Below, in pieces: positions 32,776 to 40,451 of a stretch of 64,000 nucleotides of DNA (within the stretch, counting starts at the first letter, position 1; each line of letters begins with the position of its first letter). The notes beneath the pieces were generated by a model that made no database searches, had not been told where the DNA came from, and worked only from the letters and a program-made list of their open reading frames with translations. This DNA is from an uncultured Oscillospiraceae bacterium (GTDB taxonomy: Bacteria > Bacillota > Clostridia > Oscillospirales > Oscillospiraceae): NCBI GenBank assembly GCA_934613505.1, contig CAKTTB010000011.1, forward strand, positions 8,389 to 72,388, read 5' to 3'. Made by a program: the position numbers and the translations under genes.

Positions 32776-32832
32776 ATACAGGTCTTCCTTTCAAGAATTG
32801 TAAAAGCCGGAATTGGCTATTCTAACGATCGT

Positions 32833-32861
32833 ATTATAAGCTTTCCCGGAAATAAAGTCAA
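32833..32861 (-). promoter_or_regulatory. Promoter of the scaffold-GGGtGRT operon
   Basis: Minus strand TTGACT (32856-32861), 17 bp, TATAAT (32833-32838). Confidence 0.8.
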
Positions 32862-32870
32862 GAAACACGC

Positions 32871-33518
32871 TTATTTCGTACCGAAGATGCGGTCGCCCGC
32901 GTCGCCGAGGCCGGGAACGATATAGCCGTGCTCGTTGAGCTTTTCGTCGACCGCACCGCAGTACAGCTCGACGTCGGGGTGCTTGGAGGTGATGAGCTTG
33001 ATGCCTTCGGGAGCCGCGACGAGGACCATGAGCTTGATATTGTGGCAGCCGCGCTTTTTCATCTCGGCGATGGCAGCGTCGGCAGAGCCGCCGGTGGCGA
33101 GCATCGGGTCGACGATCATGATATCGCGCTCGGCGATGTCCTTCGGCATTTTGCAGAAGTAGACATGCGGCTCGAGCGTTTCTTCGTCGCGGAACATGCC
33201 GATATGGCCGACACGGGCGGACGGGACCATGCGCAGAACGCCGTCGACGAGGCCGAGGCCGGCACGCAGGATGGGAACAACAGCGATCTTCTTGCCGGCC
33301 AGCGTCGGCTCCTCTGCGGTGCAGATCGGGGTCTCGACGGTCTTGGTGGTGAGCGGAAGGTTGCGGGTCGCCTCATAGGTGATCAGCATGCCGATTTCGC
33401 TGACCAGCTCGCGGAAATCCTTGACGCTGGTGTTCTTGTCGCGCATGATCGTCAGCTTGTGCGCAACAAGCGGATGGTCCATAACGTGTACGTGCTCTCC
33501 AAATGCGTTCGTGCTCAT
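32871..33518 (-). CDS. upp: Uracil phosphoribosyltransferase
   Basis: Converts uracil and PRPP to UMP (pyrimidine salvage, cytoplasm). It has 215 residues with [13 protein letters not shown], the PRPP loop [10 protein letters not shown] (about 132-141) and the uracil-binding C-terminus [18 protein letters not shown]. It follows tsaB on the same strand by 38 bp; AAAAGGAGC is upstream of its start. The promoter of the scaffold gene lies inside the final codons region downstream, so the genes are packed tightly. Confidence 0.97.
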   Translation of the reverse strand: MSTNAFGEHVHVMDHPLVAHKLTIMRDKNTSVKDFRELVSEIGMLITYEATRNLPLTTKTVETPICTAEEPTLAGKKIAVVPILRAGLGLVDGVLRMVPSARVGHIGMFRDEETLEPHVYFCKMPKDIAERDIMIVDPMLATGGSADAAIAEMKKRGCHNIKLMVLVAAPEGIKLITSKHPDVELYCGAVDEKLNEHGYIVPGLGDAGDRIFGTK

Positions 33519-33556
33519 GATAAGGCTCCTTTTCTTTTCTGGTTTGCAGTATTCAG

Positions 33557-34270
33557 TTATTTTTTCAAATAAAAGTCGTGATCATTCTGCCGCGTCCGTT
33601 CGGCCTGCGCCATGCGCAGATAATTGGGGCTGAGCGCGGCTGCGTCGCCCGGGTCGCCCGCTTCGATGCGCGCCATCGCGCACAGCGCCACGCCGGACGC
33701 GTGCTGCTGGCGCAGCTGCTCAGGCAGAAGGCGAAGTGGAAGGCCGCTTCCGGCAAGCGTTTCGGCGGTCAGCTTTGCGCCGTCGCCGACGAGCCAGATG
33801 GGCACTTTTTCCCCCGCCAGTTCCTGCGCAAGCTCGGAGATCGCAAGCGCACGGTCCTCCGTGACGCGGCGCAGGACGCCCTGCTCCATGGCGAAGACAG
33901 CGTTATAGATCTGCTGCTTTCTCGCGTCCATGCAGGCACACCAGATGCCGTCAGCGTAGGCCGCGCCGCGCACCATCGCCTCGAGCGTGGACACGCCGTA
34001 GAGCGGCAGCTGCCGCCCCCATGCAAAGCCCTTGGCGCAGGCCATGCCGATGCGCACGCCCGTAAAGCTGCCGGGACCGGCGGCCACAGCGACGGCGTCA
34101 ACGTCCTGCGGCGTGAGGCCGCAGTTGCCCAGCATGTCCTTTGCCATCTCCATGAGCGTGCGGCTGTGGGTCTGGCCAGAGTTCTGCGTATATTCTGCCA
34201 GCAGCGCGCCGTCGGACAAAAGCGCCGTACTGGCCGCTTTGGCGGAGGATTCAAAGGTAAGGAGCTTCAA
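33557..34270 (-). CDS. tsaB: tRNA N6-threonylcarbamoyladenosine biosynthesis protein TsaB (TTG start)
   Basis: TsaB is the scaffold partner of TsaD in making t6A37 of ANN-decoding tRNAs. The protein starts (M)[20 protein letters not shown] from a TTG with AGGAGGGG upstream; the long frame beyond it has no conserved sequence. Family motifs [38 protein letters not shown] are present. It is 237 residues and overlaps tsaE by 20 bp. tsaD and rimI, often next, are not in this window. Confidence 0.93.
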   Translation of the reverse strand: MKLLTFESSAKAASTALLSDGALLAEYTQNSGQTHSRTLMEMAKDMLGNCGLTPQDVDAVAVAAGPGSFTGVRIGMACAKGFAWGRQLPLYGVSTLEAMVRGAAYADGIWCACMDARKQQIYNAVFAMEQGVLRRVTEDRALAISELAQELAGEKVPIWLVGDGAKLTAETLAGSGLPLRLLPEQLRQQHASGVALCAMARIEAGDPGDAAALSPNYLRMAQAERTRQNDHDFYLKK

Positions 34271-34694
34271 AGCGGTCCCCTCCTGTGATGGTGATATGAC
34301 GGGTGTCGGGCTGCTGCGGATCCTTTTCGATCGTGACGCGGATGGCATCCTGCAGGGCGTCGACCACGTTCTCGCTCCACTCAACGGCGCACACGCCGCC
34401 GCGGGCCAGATAATCCTCCCACCCGATATCGAACAGCTCGTCCGACGAGGACAGGCGGTACATGTCAAAATGGAACAGCGGCAGCCGCCCGGAGAGATAT
34501 TCGTTGACGATGGTATAGGTCGGGCTGGTCACGGGGTCTTCAATGCCGAGGCCGCGCGCAATGCCGCGGGTCAGGGCGGTCTTGCCGGCGCCGAGGTCTC
34601 CAAAATAGGCGATGACGTCGCCGGGACGAAGGCGCTCTGCCAGCTTTTCTCCCAGCGCCTGCGTTTCGTCTGCGCTGTGCGTGGTGATCTGCAT
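34251..34694 (-). CDS. tsaE: tRNA threonylcarbamoyladenosine biosynthesis ATPase TsaE
   Basis: A 147-residue P-loop ATPase that drives the TsaB-TsaD complex. It has Walker A GDLGAGKT, TSPTYTIVNEY and the Walker-B-like region PLFHFDMYRL. The start MQITTHSADE follows a GGGGG stretch. It leads the tsaE-tsaB-upp run from the promoter at 34731-34759. Confidence 0.95.
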   Translation of the reverse strand: MQITTHSADETQALGEKLAERLRPGDVIAYFGDLGAGKTALTRGIARGLGIEDPVTSPTYTIVNEYLSGRLPLFHFDMYRLSSSDELFDIGWEDYLARGGVCAVEWSENVVDALQDAIRVTIEKDPQQPDTRHITITGGDRFEAPYL

Positions 34695-34730
34695 CGTAAA
34701 GCCCCCTATCCTGCCCATTTTATCCGTGGC

Positions 34731-34759
34731 ATTATACCATATTCCGCGCTTAAAATCAA
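34731..34759 (-). promoter_or_regulatory. Promoter of tsaE-tsaB
   Basis: Minus strand TTGATT (34754-34759), 17 bp, TATAAT (34731-34736). Confidence 0.75.
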
Positions 34760-34801
34760 TGCGCAATCGGCGGCGGCCGACCAAAGTTTTGACAGAATGG
34801 C

Positions 34802-34850
34802 TTGACAAGAAAACTTGGCAGTGTTATCATGATGACAAGGAAACTTGGCA
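34802..34850 (+). promoter_or_regulatory. Promoter with twin palindromic operators
   Basis: TTGACA (34802-34807), 17 bp, TATCAT (34825-34830). Two 17-bp near-identical repeats (GACAAGAAAACTTGGCA at 34804 and GACAAGGAAACTTGGCA at 34834) each hold CAAG-N4-CTTG; one overlaps the -35 box and the other the start of transcription, 30 bp apart. This is a good site for autorepression by the XRE protein of the operon. Confidence 0.65.
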
Positions 34851-34864
34851 AGGAGGTGTTCCTT

Positions 34865-35194
34865 ATGCAAAAAGAGGAAATTCTGGAGATCAGCCGCAAA
34901 GAGCATCAGAACCGGGATCTGGCCGAGCTGGACGCAGCGGTGCAGGCAGGCAGTCTTGCGGCGCGGATCGGCGCAGGCACGTGCTGTCTCATCTCGGTCC
35001 TGTTTGTCCGGGCCGTCCATATGATACCGCTTGGCCCGTGGGTCATTTATTTCAGTATTCTCGGCACGCATGCACTGGTAAAATTCCAGAAGCTGAAGCG
35101 GCGGACCGATCTTGTCCTTACGATTTTATATCTTGCGATGTGTCTGCTCTTTCTGCTCCTTTTTCTTCTGCGGCTGAGGGAGACGGCGGGATGA
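34865..35194 (+). CDS. DUF6442-family small membrane protein
   Basis: A 109-residue protein with a charged N-terminal stretch (MQKEEILEISRKEHQNRDLA) and three hydrophobic segments. That start and the length match DUF6442 proteins that travel with small XRE regulators in Clostridia. AAGGAGG precedes the ATG. Its stop overlaps the start of the regulator gene (ATGA). The function is unknown. Confidence 0.7.
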   Translation: MQKEEILEISRKEHQNRDLAELDAAVQAGSLAARIGAGTCCLISVLFVRAVHMIPLGPWVIYFSILGTHALVKFQKLKRRTDLVLTILYLAMCLLFLLLFLLRLRETAG

Positions 35195-35397
35195 AGGAAG
35201 AGCTGAAGCTGCAGAACCGGCTGAAGGAAGCGCGTACCGAAAAAAATCTCTCCCAGTCGCAGCTGGCGGAGCTGGTCGGCGTTTCCCGGAACACGATCAG
35301 CTCGATCGAGACAGGGCAATTCAACCCCACAGCCAAGCTGGCGCTCATTCTCTGCATCGCACTGGATCGGAAATTTGAGGACTTATTCTATTTTTAG
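35191..35397 (+). CDS. XRE-family helix-turn-helix regulator
   Basis: A 68-residue protein that is almost all HTH domain: LKEARTEKNLSQSQLAELVGVSRNTISSIETGQFNPTAKLAL, the compact type of B. subtilis YozG/YvaO-like regulators. It lies between two small membrane-protein genes with overlapping or near-touching ends, and the palindromes at 34802-34850 are the likely binding sites. Length and lack of an effector domain suggest a simple autorepressor whose signal comes through the membrane partners or protein turnover. Confidence 0.9.
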   Translation: MKEELKLQNRLKEARTEKNLSQSQLAELVGVSRNTISSIETGQFNPTAKLALILCIALDRKFEDLFYF

Positions 35398-35405
35398 GAG
35401 GACAT

Positions 35406-35708
35406 ATGAAATATCTTGGCTTGCTGGTCATGGGGATCCTCCTGTCCACACTCGGTCTCGTCAACATCAGGGGCAATATCAGCACGATACACGCGTGGAA
35501 CCGCAGAAGGGTCAAAGAATCGGACATCCCCCAGTACGGGCGGACCGTCGGCACAGGTACGCTTGTGATCGGCGTGGCATTTATTGTATCGTATCTCGTG
35601 ACCTTCCGGAATGCCGCGATCATCGACTATATCATGCTTCCAGGTCTCGGGATTGGTCTGGCCTTCATCCTGTATGCGCAGCTGAAATATAACCGCGGCA
35701 TTTTCTGA
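35406..35708 (+). CDS. Small membrane protein of the XRE operon (100 aa)
   Basis: Three hydrophobic segments (MKYLGLLVMGILLSTLGLVN; TLVIGVAFIVSYLVTF; IIDYIMLPGLGIGLAFILYA) with a basic loop between the first two. AGGAGG lies four to five bases before the ATG. I do not recognise the family. It follows the XRE gene by eight bases and is probably its third operon member. Confidence 0.65.
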   Translation: MKYLGLLVMGILLSTLGLVNIRGNISTIHAWNRRRVKESDIPQYGRTVGTGTLVIGVAFIVSYLVTFRNAAIIDYIMLPGLGIGLAFILYAQLKYNRGIF

Positions 35709-35730
35709 TCTGCCGGTCCCAAAAAACAGG

Positions 35731-35759
35731 TTTACAGGTCCGTTATTTTTTGATATACT
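35731..35759 (+). promoter_or_regulatory. Promoter of the rodA-like gene
   Basis: TTTACA (35731-35736), 17 bp, TATACT (35754-35759). Confidence 0.75.
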
Positions 35760-35805
35760 GTAAAACTGAATCAGATTTTGTTGACCAGTTGAAGGAGGCG
35801 GCGGT

Positions 35806-36957
35806 ATGCACGGGATATGGAAAGCGATCAGCAGCTTTGTCCGGCGGGCGGACATGGTGCTGCTGAGTCTCTGCGTCGCCGCAAGCGTCTTCGGCATTGT
35901 GGTCATTTCCAGCGCCACGAACGTCAAGGGCAGCGCGCAGTTCGTGCGCGTGCAGATCATGGCGCTGATTCTCGGCATTATTCTGTATGTCCTGTTCACG
36001 CTCATCGACGTGGATATCATCGCCGAGCGGCGCGAGCTGCTGCTGATTCTCTCGACGCTCTTTATTCTGCTGCTCTTCCCCTTCGGCGATACCAGAAGCG
36101 GCAACCGGTCATGGCTTGCATTCAGCTTCCTACCGTTTTCCATCCAGCCGGCGGAGATCTGCAAAATTCCGTTTATTATGATTCTGGCCAAGACCATGAG
36201 CATCCGGCAGAACAAGATCTCGCACATCTCGACCGTTCTGCGGCTGGCCGCCATCACGATCTTCATGTTCGGCCTGATCGTCGTGGCATCGGAAGACTTA
36301 GGCGTTGCGCTGCAGTATCTGTTTATTTTCGTCATTATGGCGTTTGTCGGCGGCATCAGCATTTTCTGGTTTCTGGGCGCGCTGGCCGTCGTCGTGGCGG
36401 CATCGCCGATCCTGTGGCGGTATCTTTCCGCTGACCGGCAGAACCGGATCCTTGTCCTGTTTGACCCGCGGATCGACCCGCTGGCACAGGACGAGCGCTA
36501 TCAGATGAACCGAAGCCTGCGCGCGCTGCAAAACGGCGGTGTCACGGGGCAGGGTCTTTACCACGGCGCAATGGTGCAAAGCGGCTCCATCCCCGCGCAG
36601 CACACCGACCTGATCTTCTCGTCCATCGGCGAGGAGCTTGGCATGCTCGGCTGCATGGCCGTTCTCATTCTGCTGACGGCCATCATCATCCGCATCATCC
36701 ACGTCGGCATCAAGTCCGGCAACTATATGAACCGGCTCATCTGCGTCGGCATTGCCGGCATGCTGACTGCGCAGGTGTTCATCAACATCGGCGTGTGCAT
36801 CGGCATTCTGCCGGTCATCGGCCTGACGCTCCCGTTCTTCTCCTACGGCGGCAGCTCACTCGTCACCATGTTCTTTGCCATGGGCATCGTCTCCGGCATC
36901 AACATGCGGCCCGCGCCGGATATCAACGCGAGATATATCCGGCCGCCGTTGCCGTGA
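35806..36957 (+). CDS. SEDS-family peptidoglycan polymerase, RodA-like
   Basis: A 383-residue, ten-helix SEDS protein that polymerises lipid II glycan strands with a cognate class B PBP. GNRSWLAFSFLPFSIQPAEICKI matches the catalytic loop region, SEDLGVALQYLF holds the conserved Asp, and the C-terminal signature GLTLPFFSYGGSSLVTMF is complete. It is more like RodA (cell elongation) than FtsW in context, since division genes are absent nearby. It is a single-gene unit with its own promoter. Confidence 0.92.
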   Translation: MHGIWKAISSFVRRADMVLLSLCVAASVFGIVVISSATNVKGSAQFVRVQIMALILGIILYVLFTLIDVDIIAERRELLLILSTLFILLLFPFGDTRSGNRSWLAFSFLPFSIQPAEICKIPFIMILAKTMSIRQNKISHISTVLRLAAITIFMFGLIVVASEDLGVALQYLFIFVIMAFVGGISIFWFLGALAVVVAASPILWRYLSADRQNRILVLFDPRIDPLAQDERYQMNRSLRALQNGGVTGQGLYHGAMVQSGSIPAQHTDLIFSSIGEELGMLGCMAVLILLTAIIIRIIHVGIKSGNYMNRLICVGIAGMLTAQVFINIGVCIGILPVIGLTLPFFSYGGSSLVTMFFAMGIVSGINMRPAPDINARYIRPPLP

Positions 36958-36989
36958 TCATTTACAAAAAGCATGTTTTCGCGTAGTCC

Positions 36990-37021
36990 TGTAGGGGCGG
37001 ACGACTCTGTCCGCCCCTACA
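36990..37021. repeat. Short GTAGGGGC-family palindromic element
   Basis: 32 bp with ends TGTAGGGGCGGAC / GTCCGCCCCTACA; copy of 2661-2692 with only the central bases changed. Confidence 0.8.
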
Positions 37022-37044
37022 AACAATCCTATTGATCATGCAAA

Positions 37045-37076
37045 GCACTCTTCACAGAAGAGAGCTTTTTTATTTT
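37045..37076 (+). terminator. Terminator downstream of the rodA-like gene
   Basis: GCACTCTTC / GAAGAGAGC hairpin followed by TTTTTTATTTTT. Confidence 0.75.
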
Positions 37077-37141
37077 TGTTTGCATATTTTCCCGCCCTGC
37101 GCAGAAACTACCTCCGAATCAAATTTAAGGAGGTTTTCCCT

Positions 37142-38374
37142 TTGAAACACCGCACCTGTACGCTTCGCGCCGCGTTTGCTGCGGCGCTGGTGTTTGCCCT
37201 GCTCTGCCTGCCGGTCTGCGCGGCGGAGATTGCCGTTGACTACACCTCGGAATACCAGTTTACCGCCGCCGACTTTTCCGATTCCGCCGAGCTGGAGGGC
37301 GTCTACATTTCCGCCGTCCCGCCGGCGTATCAGGCGGAACTCTGCGTCGGCAGCCGCGTGCTGCGCCGGGGCGATATCCTGCCCGCGGCTGCGCTGGAAA
37401 AGCTGAAGCTGAAGCCGGTCTGCCTTGGCGAAGCGGACTGCGAGCTGGTCTACTGCCCGATCTCGTCCGGAACGCTGGGCGACGCCGTGACGGTCAGCCT
37501 GCGCATCCTCTCCGGCACGAACACCGCCCCGGTCTGCAGCGACGGAACGCTGGAGACCTATAAGAACATCGCAAATTCCGGCACGCTCACCGCTACGGAC
37601 AAGGAAGGTGACGCGCTGACCTATCAGCTCGTCAGGGAGCCGAAGCGCGGCACGGTGGAGCTGCACAGCGACGGCAGCTTCACCTATACGCCGGACAAGA
37701 ACAAGGTCGGACGGGACAGCTTTGTCTTCACCGCGACCGACCCGGCGGGCAACGTCTCGAACGAAGCCTGCGTCAAGATCAGGATCCTCAAGCCCGCGGA
37801 CAAGGCCACGTATCAGGACATGCGCGGTGACGCGGATGAGTTTGCCGCCATGTGGCTCAAGGAAAACGGCATCTACACCGGCTGCGAGATCGCGGGCAAT
37901 CTCTGCTTTGAGCCGGACAGCGCCGTCAGCCGCAGCGAGTTTCTGATCGCGTGCATGCAGCTGTCCGGGCTGCCGCAGGCGGACGGGACCGTCTCGACCG
38001 GGTTTGCCGACGAGCTGGAGACGCCCGCGTGGCAGCAGCCGTATCTGACGGCGGCCTACCGCTCCGGGCTGATCTCCGGCACACCGACAGACGCGGGGCT
38101 GGTTTTCCGTCCGGGTGAAAGCCTGAGCCGGGCGGAAGCAGCCGTGATGCTGCAGAAATTCCTGCGCCTGCCGGGCGACGCCGCCGTATTTGCGGGCGAG
38201 GACGAGTCCCTTGTTCCGGCATGGGCCAGAAGCGCCGTGAGCGCGCTCAGCACCGCCGGGATCCCGCTCAGCGCCGAGGATTATGAAGCGCCGCTGACAA
38301 GACGGGAGGCCGCACGCCTGCTCCTCGCAGCCGCACCGACTGCGGAGACCGCGGGACTTCTCTGGAGCAAGTAA
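37142..38374 (+). CDS. Secreted cadherin-like/Ig-like and SLH-domain protein (TTG start)
   Basis: A 410-residue exported surface protein. It starts at TTG with AAGGAGG upstream and a signal peptide (KHRTCTLRAAFAAALVFALLCLPVCAAE; cleavage after CAA likely). After about 110 unassigned residues comes a bacterial cadherin-like domain (GTLTATDKEGDALTYQLV ... FTYTPDKNKVGRDSFVFTATD, about 145-220) and then S-layer homology repeats from about 225 (one with GIYTGCEIAGNLCFEPDSAV, one with YRSGLISGTPTD and SLSRAEAAVMLQKF, a third degenerate). SLH domains bind pyruvylated secondary wall polymers. The role is unknown. Confidence 0.85.
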   Translation: MKHRTCTLRAAFAAALVFALLCLPVCAAEIAVDYTSEYQFTAADFSDSAELEGVYISAVPPAYQAELCVGSRVLRRGDILPAAALEKLKLKPVCLGEADCELVYCPISSGTLGDAVTVSLRILSGTNTAPVCSDGTLETYKNIANSGTLTATDKEGDALTYQLVREPKRGTVELHSDGSFTYTPDKNKVGRDSFVFTATDPAGNVSNEACVKIRILKPADKATYQDMRGDADEFAAMWLKENGIYTGCEIAGNLCFEPDSAVSRSEFLIACMQLSGLPQADGTVSTGFADELETPAWQQPYLTAAYRSGLISGTPTDAGLVFRPGESLSRAEAAVMLQKFLRLPGDAAVFAGEDESLVPAWARSAVSALSTAGIPLSAEDYEAPLTRREAARLLLAAAPTAETAGLLWSK

Positions 38375-38406
38375 AGCATGAGCCGGGCGGGATGCTCCCG
38401 CCCGGC

Positions 38407-38571
38407 TTCAGCGTGTCGAAAAAGTATTTTCGCCCCGCTGAGACAGTTTTTCGAACTTTTTCAAAGTTCGAAAAACTGGTTGATTGAACGCGAAGGGGGC
38501 TCTTTGCCCCCTTCACTCTTCCCCTGCTGCTCTGTCTCCCAGCTCATTTTCGTGGTTTTTTGACAGTCTCG
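38407..38571. repeat. 165-bp double-hairpin repeat, copy 2
   Basis: Matches 20945-21108 with about six differences; two of them are a compensatory pair in the 16-bp stem. It is flanked on both sides by near-identical copies of the terminator hairpin of the SLH gene (GCCGGGCGGGAT/CTCCCGCCCGGC at about 38385 and about 38573). Confidence 0.8.
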
Positions 38572-38626
38572 AGCCGGGCGGGATACTCCCGCCCGGCTCC
38601 AATTCTTGTAGAACCGGCTGGCTGCG

Positions 38627-38662
38627 TGTAGGGGCGGACGTCTCTGTCCGCCCGGCAGTACT
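38627..38662. repeat. Diverged GTAGGGGC-family element
   Basis: TGTAGGGGCGGACG at the left end, GTCCGCCC then CGGCAGTACTGTAG at the right; that right half is closer to the long element at 55851 than to the 32-bp ones. Confidence 0.55.
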
Positions 38663-38670
38663 GTAGAAAA

Positions 38671-39144
38671 TCACATCAATTCCAAAATCATCTGCAGGAC
38701 GGCTTCGGCGGCCTGGCGGCGGATCTCGGCGCGGGAGCCGGATAAGTGCAGCTCCCGGCAGAAGGAGAAGCCCGGCGCGTCGATGGCGATATACACCAGA
38801 CCGACCGGGCGGCCGGTGCCGTCGCCGTCCGGCCCTGCAAGGCCGGTGACGGACACAGCGCAGTCGGACCGGCAGCGCTCACGCGCGCCGCGCGCCATCT
38901 CGTGCGCGGTCTCGCGCGAGACGGCGGTGCAGACGTCGAGCGTCTCCTGCTCCACGCCGAGCAGACAGTGCTTGATCTCGTTTACATAACTGATAACGCC
39001 GCCCTTGTAGACAGCAGACGCACCCGGCACGTCGGTCAGCATCGCGCCGATGAGGCCGCCGGTACACGACTCCGCCGTTGCAAGCGTCAGGCCCTGCGCC
39101 TTGAGGCGCTGGATAACTTCCTCAGCTCCTGCGTTCATCTTCAT
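38671..39144 (-). CDS. Nicotinamide-nucleotide amidase (CinA C-terminal domain/PncC)
   Basis: A 157-residue stand-alone CinA_C protein that deamidates NMN to nicotinate mononucleotide in pyridine-nucleotide recycling. The signature LTLATAESCTGGLIGAMLTDVPGAS lies at about 18-42 and SVTGLAGPDGDGTGRPVG at about 104-121. The N-terminal MoCF domain of full CinA is missing, as in PncC. The start overlaps the end of thiI by 23 bp; a second Met two codons in has a better-spaced GAAG. Confidence 0.92.
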   Translation of the reverse strand: MKMNAGAEEVIQRLKAQGLTLATAESCTGGLIGAMLTDVPGASAVYKGGVISYVNEIKHCLLGVEQETLDVCTAVSRETAHEMARGARERCRSDCAVSVTGLAGPDGDGTGRPVGLVYIAIDAPGFSFCRELHLSGSRAEIRRQAAEAVLQMILELM

Positions 39145-40315
39145 AATAACGGATCTGGGTCTTTTCCGTGTTGGCGATGGCGCGCGCGATGAGGCCTTCG
39201 ACGTCCAGCTTCTGCTCTTCGGCCTCGACCTGCGCAAGAACGGGCTTCGTCTTCGGGTGCTTGGGGGTAAAGACGGTGCAGCAGTCCTCATACGGAAGGA
39301 TGGAGGTCTCGAGTGTGCCGATTTTCCGTGCAACGGTAACGATTTCCTCTTTATCCATGCCGATGAGCGGATGGAAAATGGGCATATGCACGACTGCGCC
39401 GGTCACAGCCATGGCGTCCATGGTCTGCGAGGCGACCTGACCGAGATTTTCGCCCGTGACGAGGCACTTCGCACCGTGGTCGCGGCCGATGGCTTCGGCA
39501 ATGCGCATCATGAAGCGGCGCATGATGATGGTGAAATACTCCTCGCGGCAGTGGTCACGGATGGCTTCCTGAATTTCGGTGAAGCCGACGATATCGACGG
39601 TCATGCGGCCGCAGAACTTCGTCATGATATGCGCCAGTTCCAGAACCTTTTCCTTCGCAAGCTCCGAGGTATACGGATACGAAAAGAAATGGATGCACTC
39701 GATCTCGACGCCGCGCTTGGCGATCATATAGCCCGCGACCGGCGAATCGATGCCGCCGGAGAGCAGGACCGCCGCGCGGCCGCCCGTGCCGGTGGGCAGA
39801 CCGCCCGCACCGGGGACGGACGGGCCATGGACATAGGCCGCGGTCTCGCGCACCTCGATATTGACGGTATAATCCGGGTCATGGACGTCGACCGCGACGT
39901 TCGGGAATGCCTCGGCGAGACGGCCGCCGATCTCCTGCGAGATCTGGATGGAGTTCAGCGGGAAGCGCTTGTCCGAGCGCTTGGATTCGACCTTGAAGCT
40001 CTTGGCCGTGGAAAGCTCGTCCCCGAGGTAATCGCAGACGGCGTTGTAGATGGCGTCAAGCTCCTTTTCACAGGCGCGGCAGCGGCACATCTGCGCGACG
40101 CCGAAGATGGTGCCGCAGGCCTCCCACGCGCCGTCCAGATCACAGTCGTCGGTCAGCGGCTCGACGTAGAGCGTGGACTGGACGATGGAAATTTTGAACT
40201 CGCCGAATTTTGTCATGCGGCGGCGGGTGACGGTCTTGAGCTTATCCTCAAACACGCGGCGATTCTGCCCTTTCAGGACGATCTCGCCCAGCTTCAGTAA
40301 AAACAGTTCTTTCAT
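39122..40315 (-). CDS. thiI: tRNA 4-thiouridine synthase ThiI
   Basis: A 397-residue ThiI that adenylates and thiolates U8 of tRNA. It has an N-terminal ferredoxin-like domain, a THUMP domain (about 60-165), and the PP-loop domain with LLSGGIDSPVAGYMIAKRG (about 182-200). The C-terminal EDCCTVFTPKHPKTKP is conserved. The rhodanese extension of the E. coli protein is absent, as usual in Gram-positives, so thiamine synthesis is not its role. It lies between comM and the CinA-type gene on one strand. Confidence 0.96.
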   Translation of the reverse strand: MKELFLLKLGEIVLKGQNRRVFEDKLKTVTRRRMTKFGEFKISIVQSTLYVEPLTDDCDLDGAWEACGTIFGVAQMCRCRACEKELDAIYNAVCDYLGDELSTAKSFKVESKRSDKRFPLNSIQISQEIGGRLAEAFPNVAVDVHDPDYTVNIEVRETAAYVHGPSVPGAGGLPTGTGGRAAVLLSGGIDSPVAGYMIAKRGVEIECIHFFSYPYTSELAKEKVLELAHIMTKFCGRMTVDIVGFTEIQEAIRDHCREEYFTIIMRRFMMRIAEAIGRDHGAKCLVTGENLGQVASQTMDAMAVTGAVVHMPIFHPLIGMDKEEIVTVARKIGTLETSILPYEDCCTVFTPKHPKTKPVLAQVEAEEQKLDVEGLIARAIANTEKTQIRYYEDERRS

Positions 40316-40397
40316 AATGTGTGTCCTATCTGTAAAAAATTTTTATTCATTATTATTTCGCCGAAGGTCTTCTGCCCAATGCAGCTGCCTGCTGCAA

Positions 40398-40445
40398 CCT
40401 CTCAGTCAGCTTCGCTGACAGCTCCCCTTTCAGGGGAGCCAAGGG
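40398..40445. repeat. Short dispersed hairpin repeat
   Basis: CAGTCAGCTTCGCTGACAGC followed by CTCCCCTTTCAGGGGAG and CCAAGG; a variant with matching pairing changes is in the repeat at 58814-58858 (CAGTCGCCTGCGGCGACAGC, CTCTCCCAGAGGGAGAG). Confidence 0.6.
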
Positions 40446-40451
40446 TGGAGG

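Noticed and set aside
34612..35397. 261-codon frame ending in the XRE regulator
   Set aside because: Only the last 68 codons form a real protein with its own start overlapping the upstream gene; the rest is out-of-frame sequence of tsaE and DUF6442.
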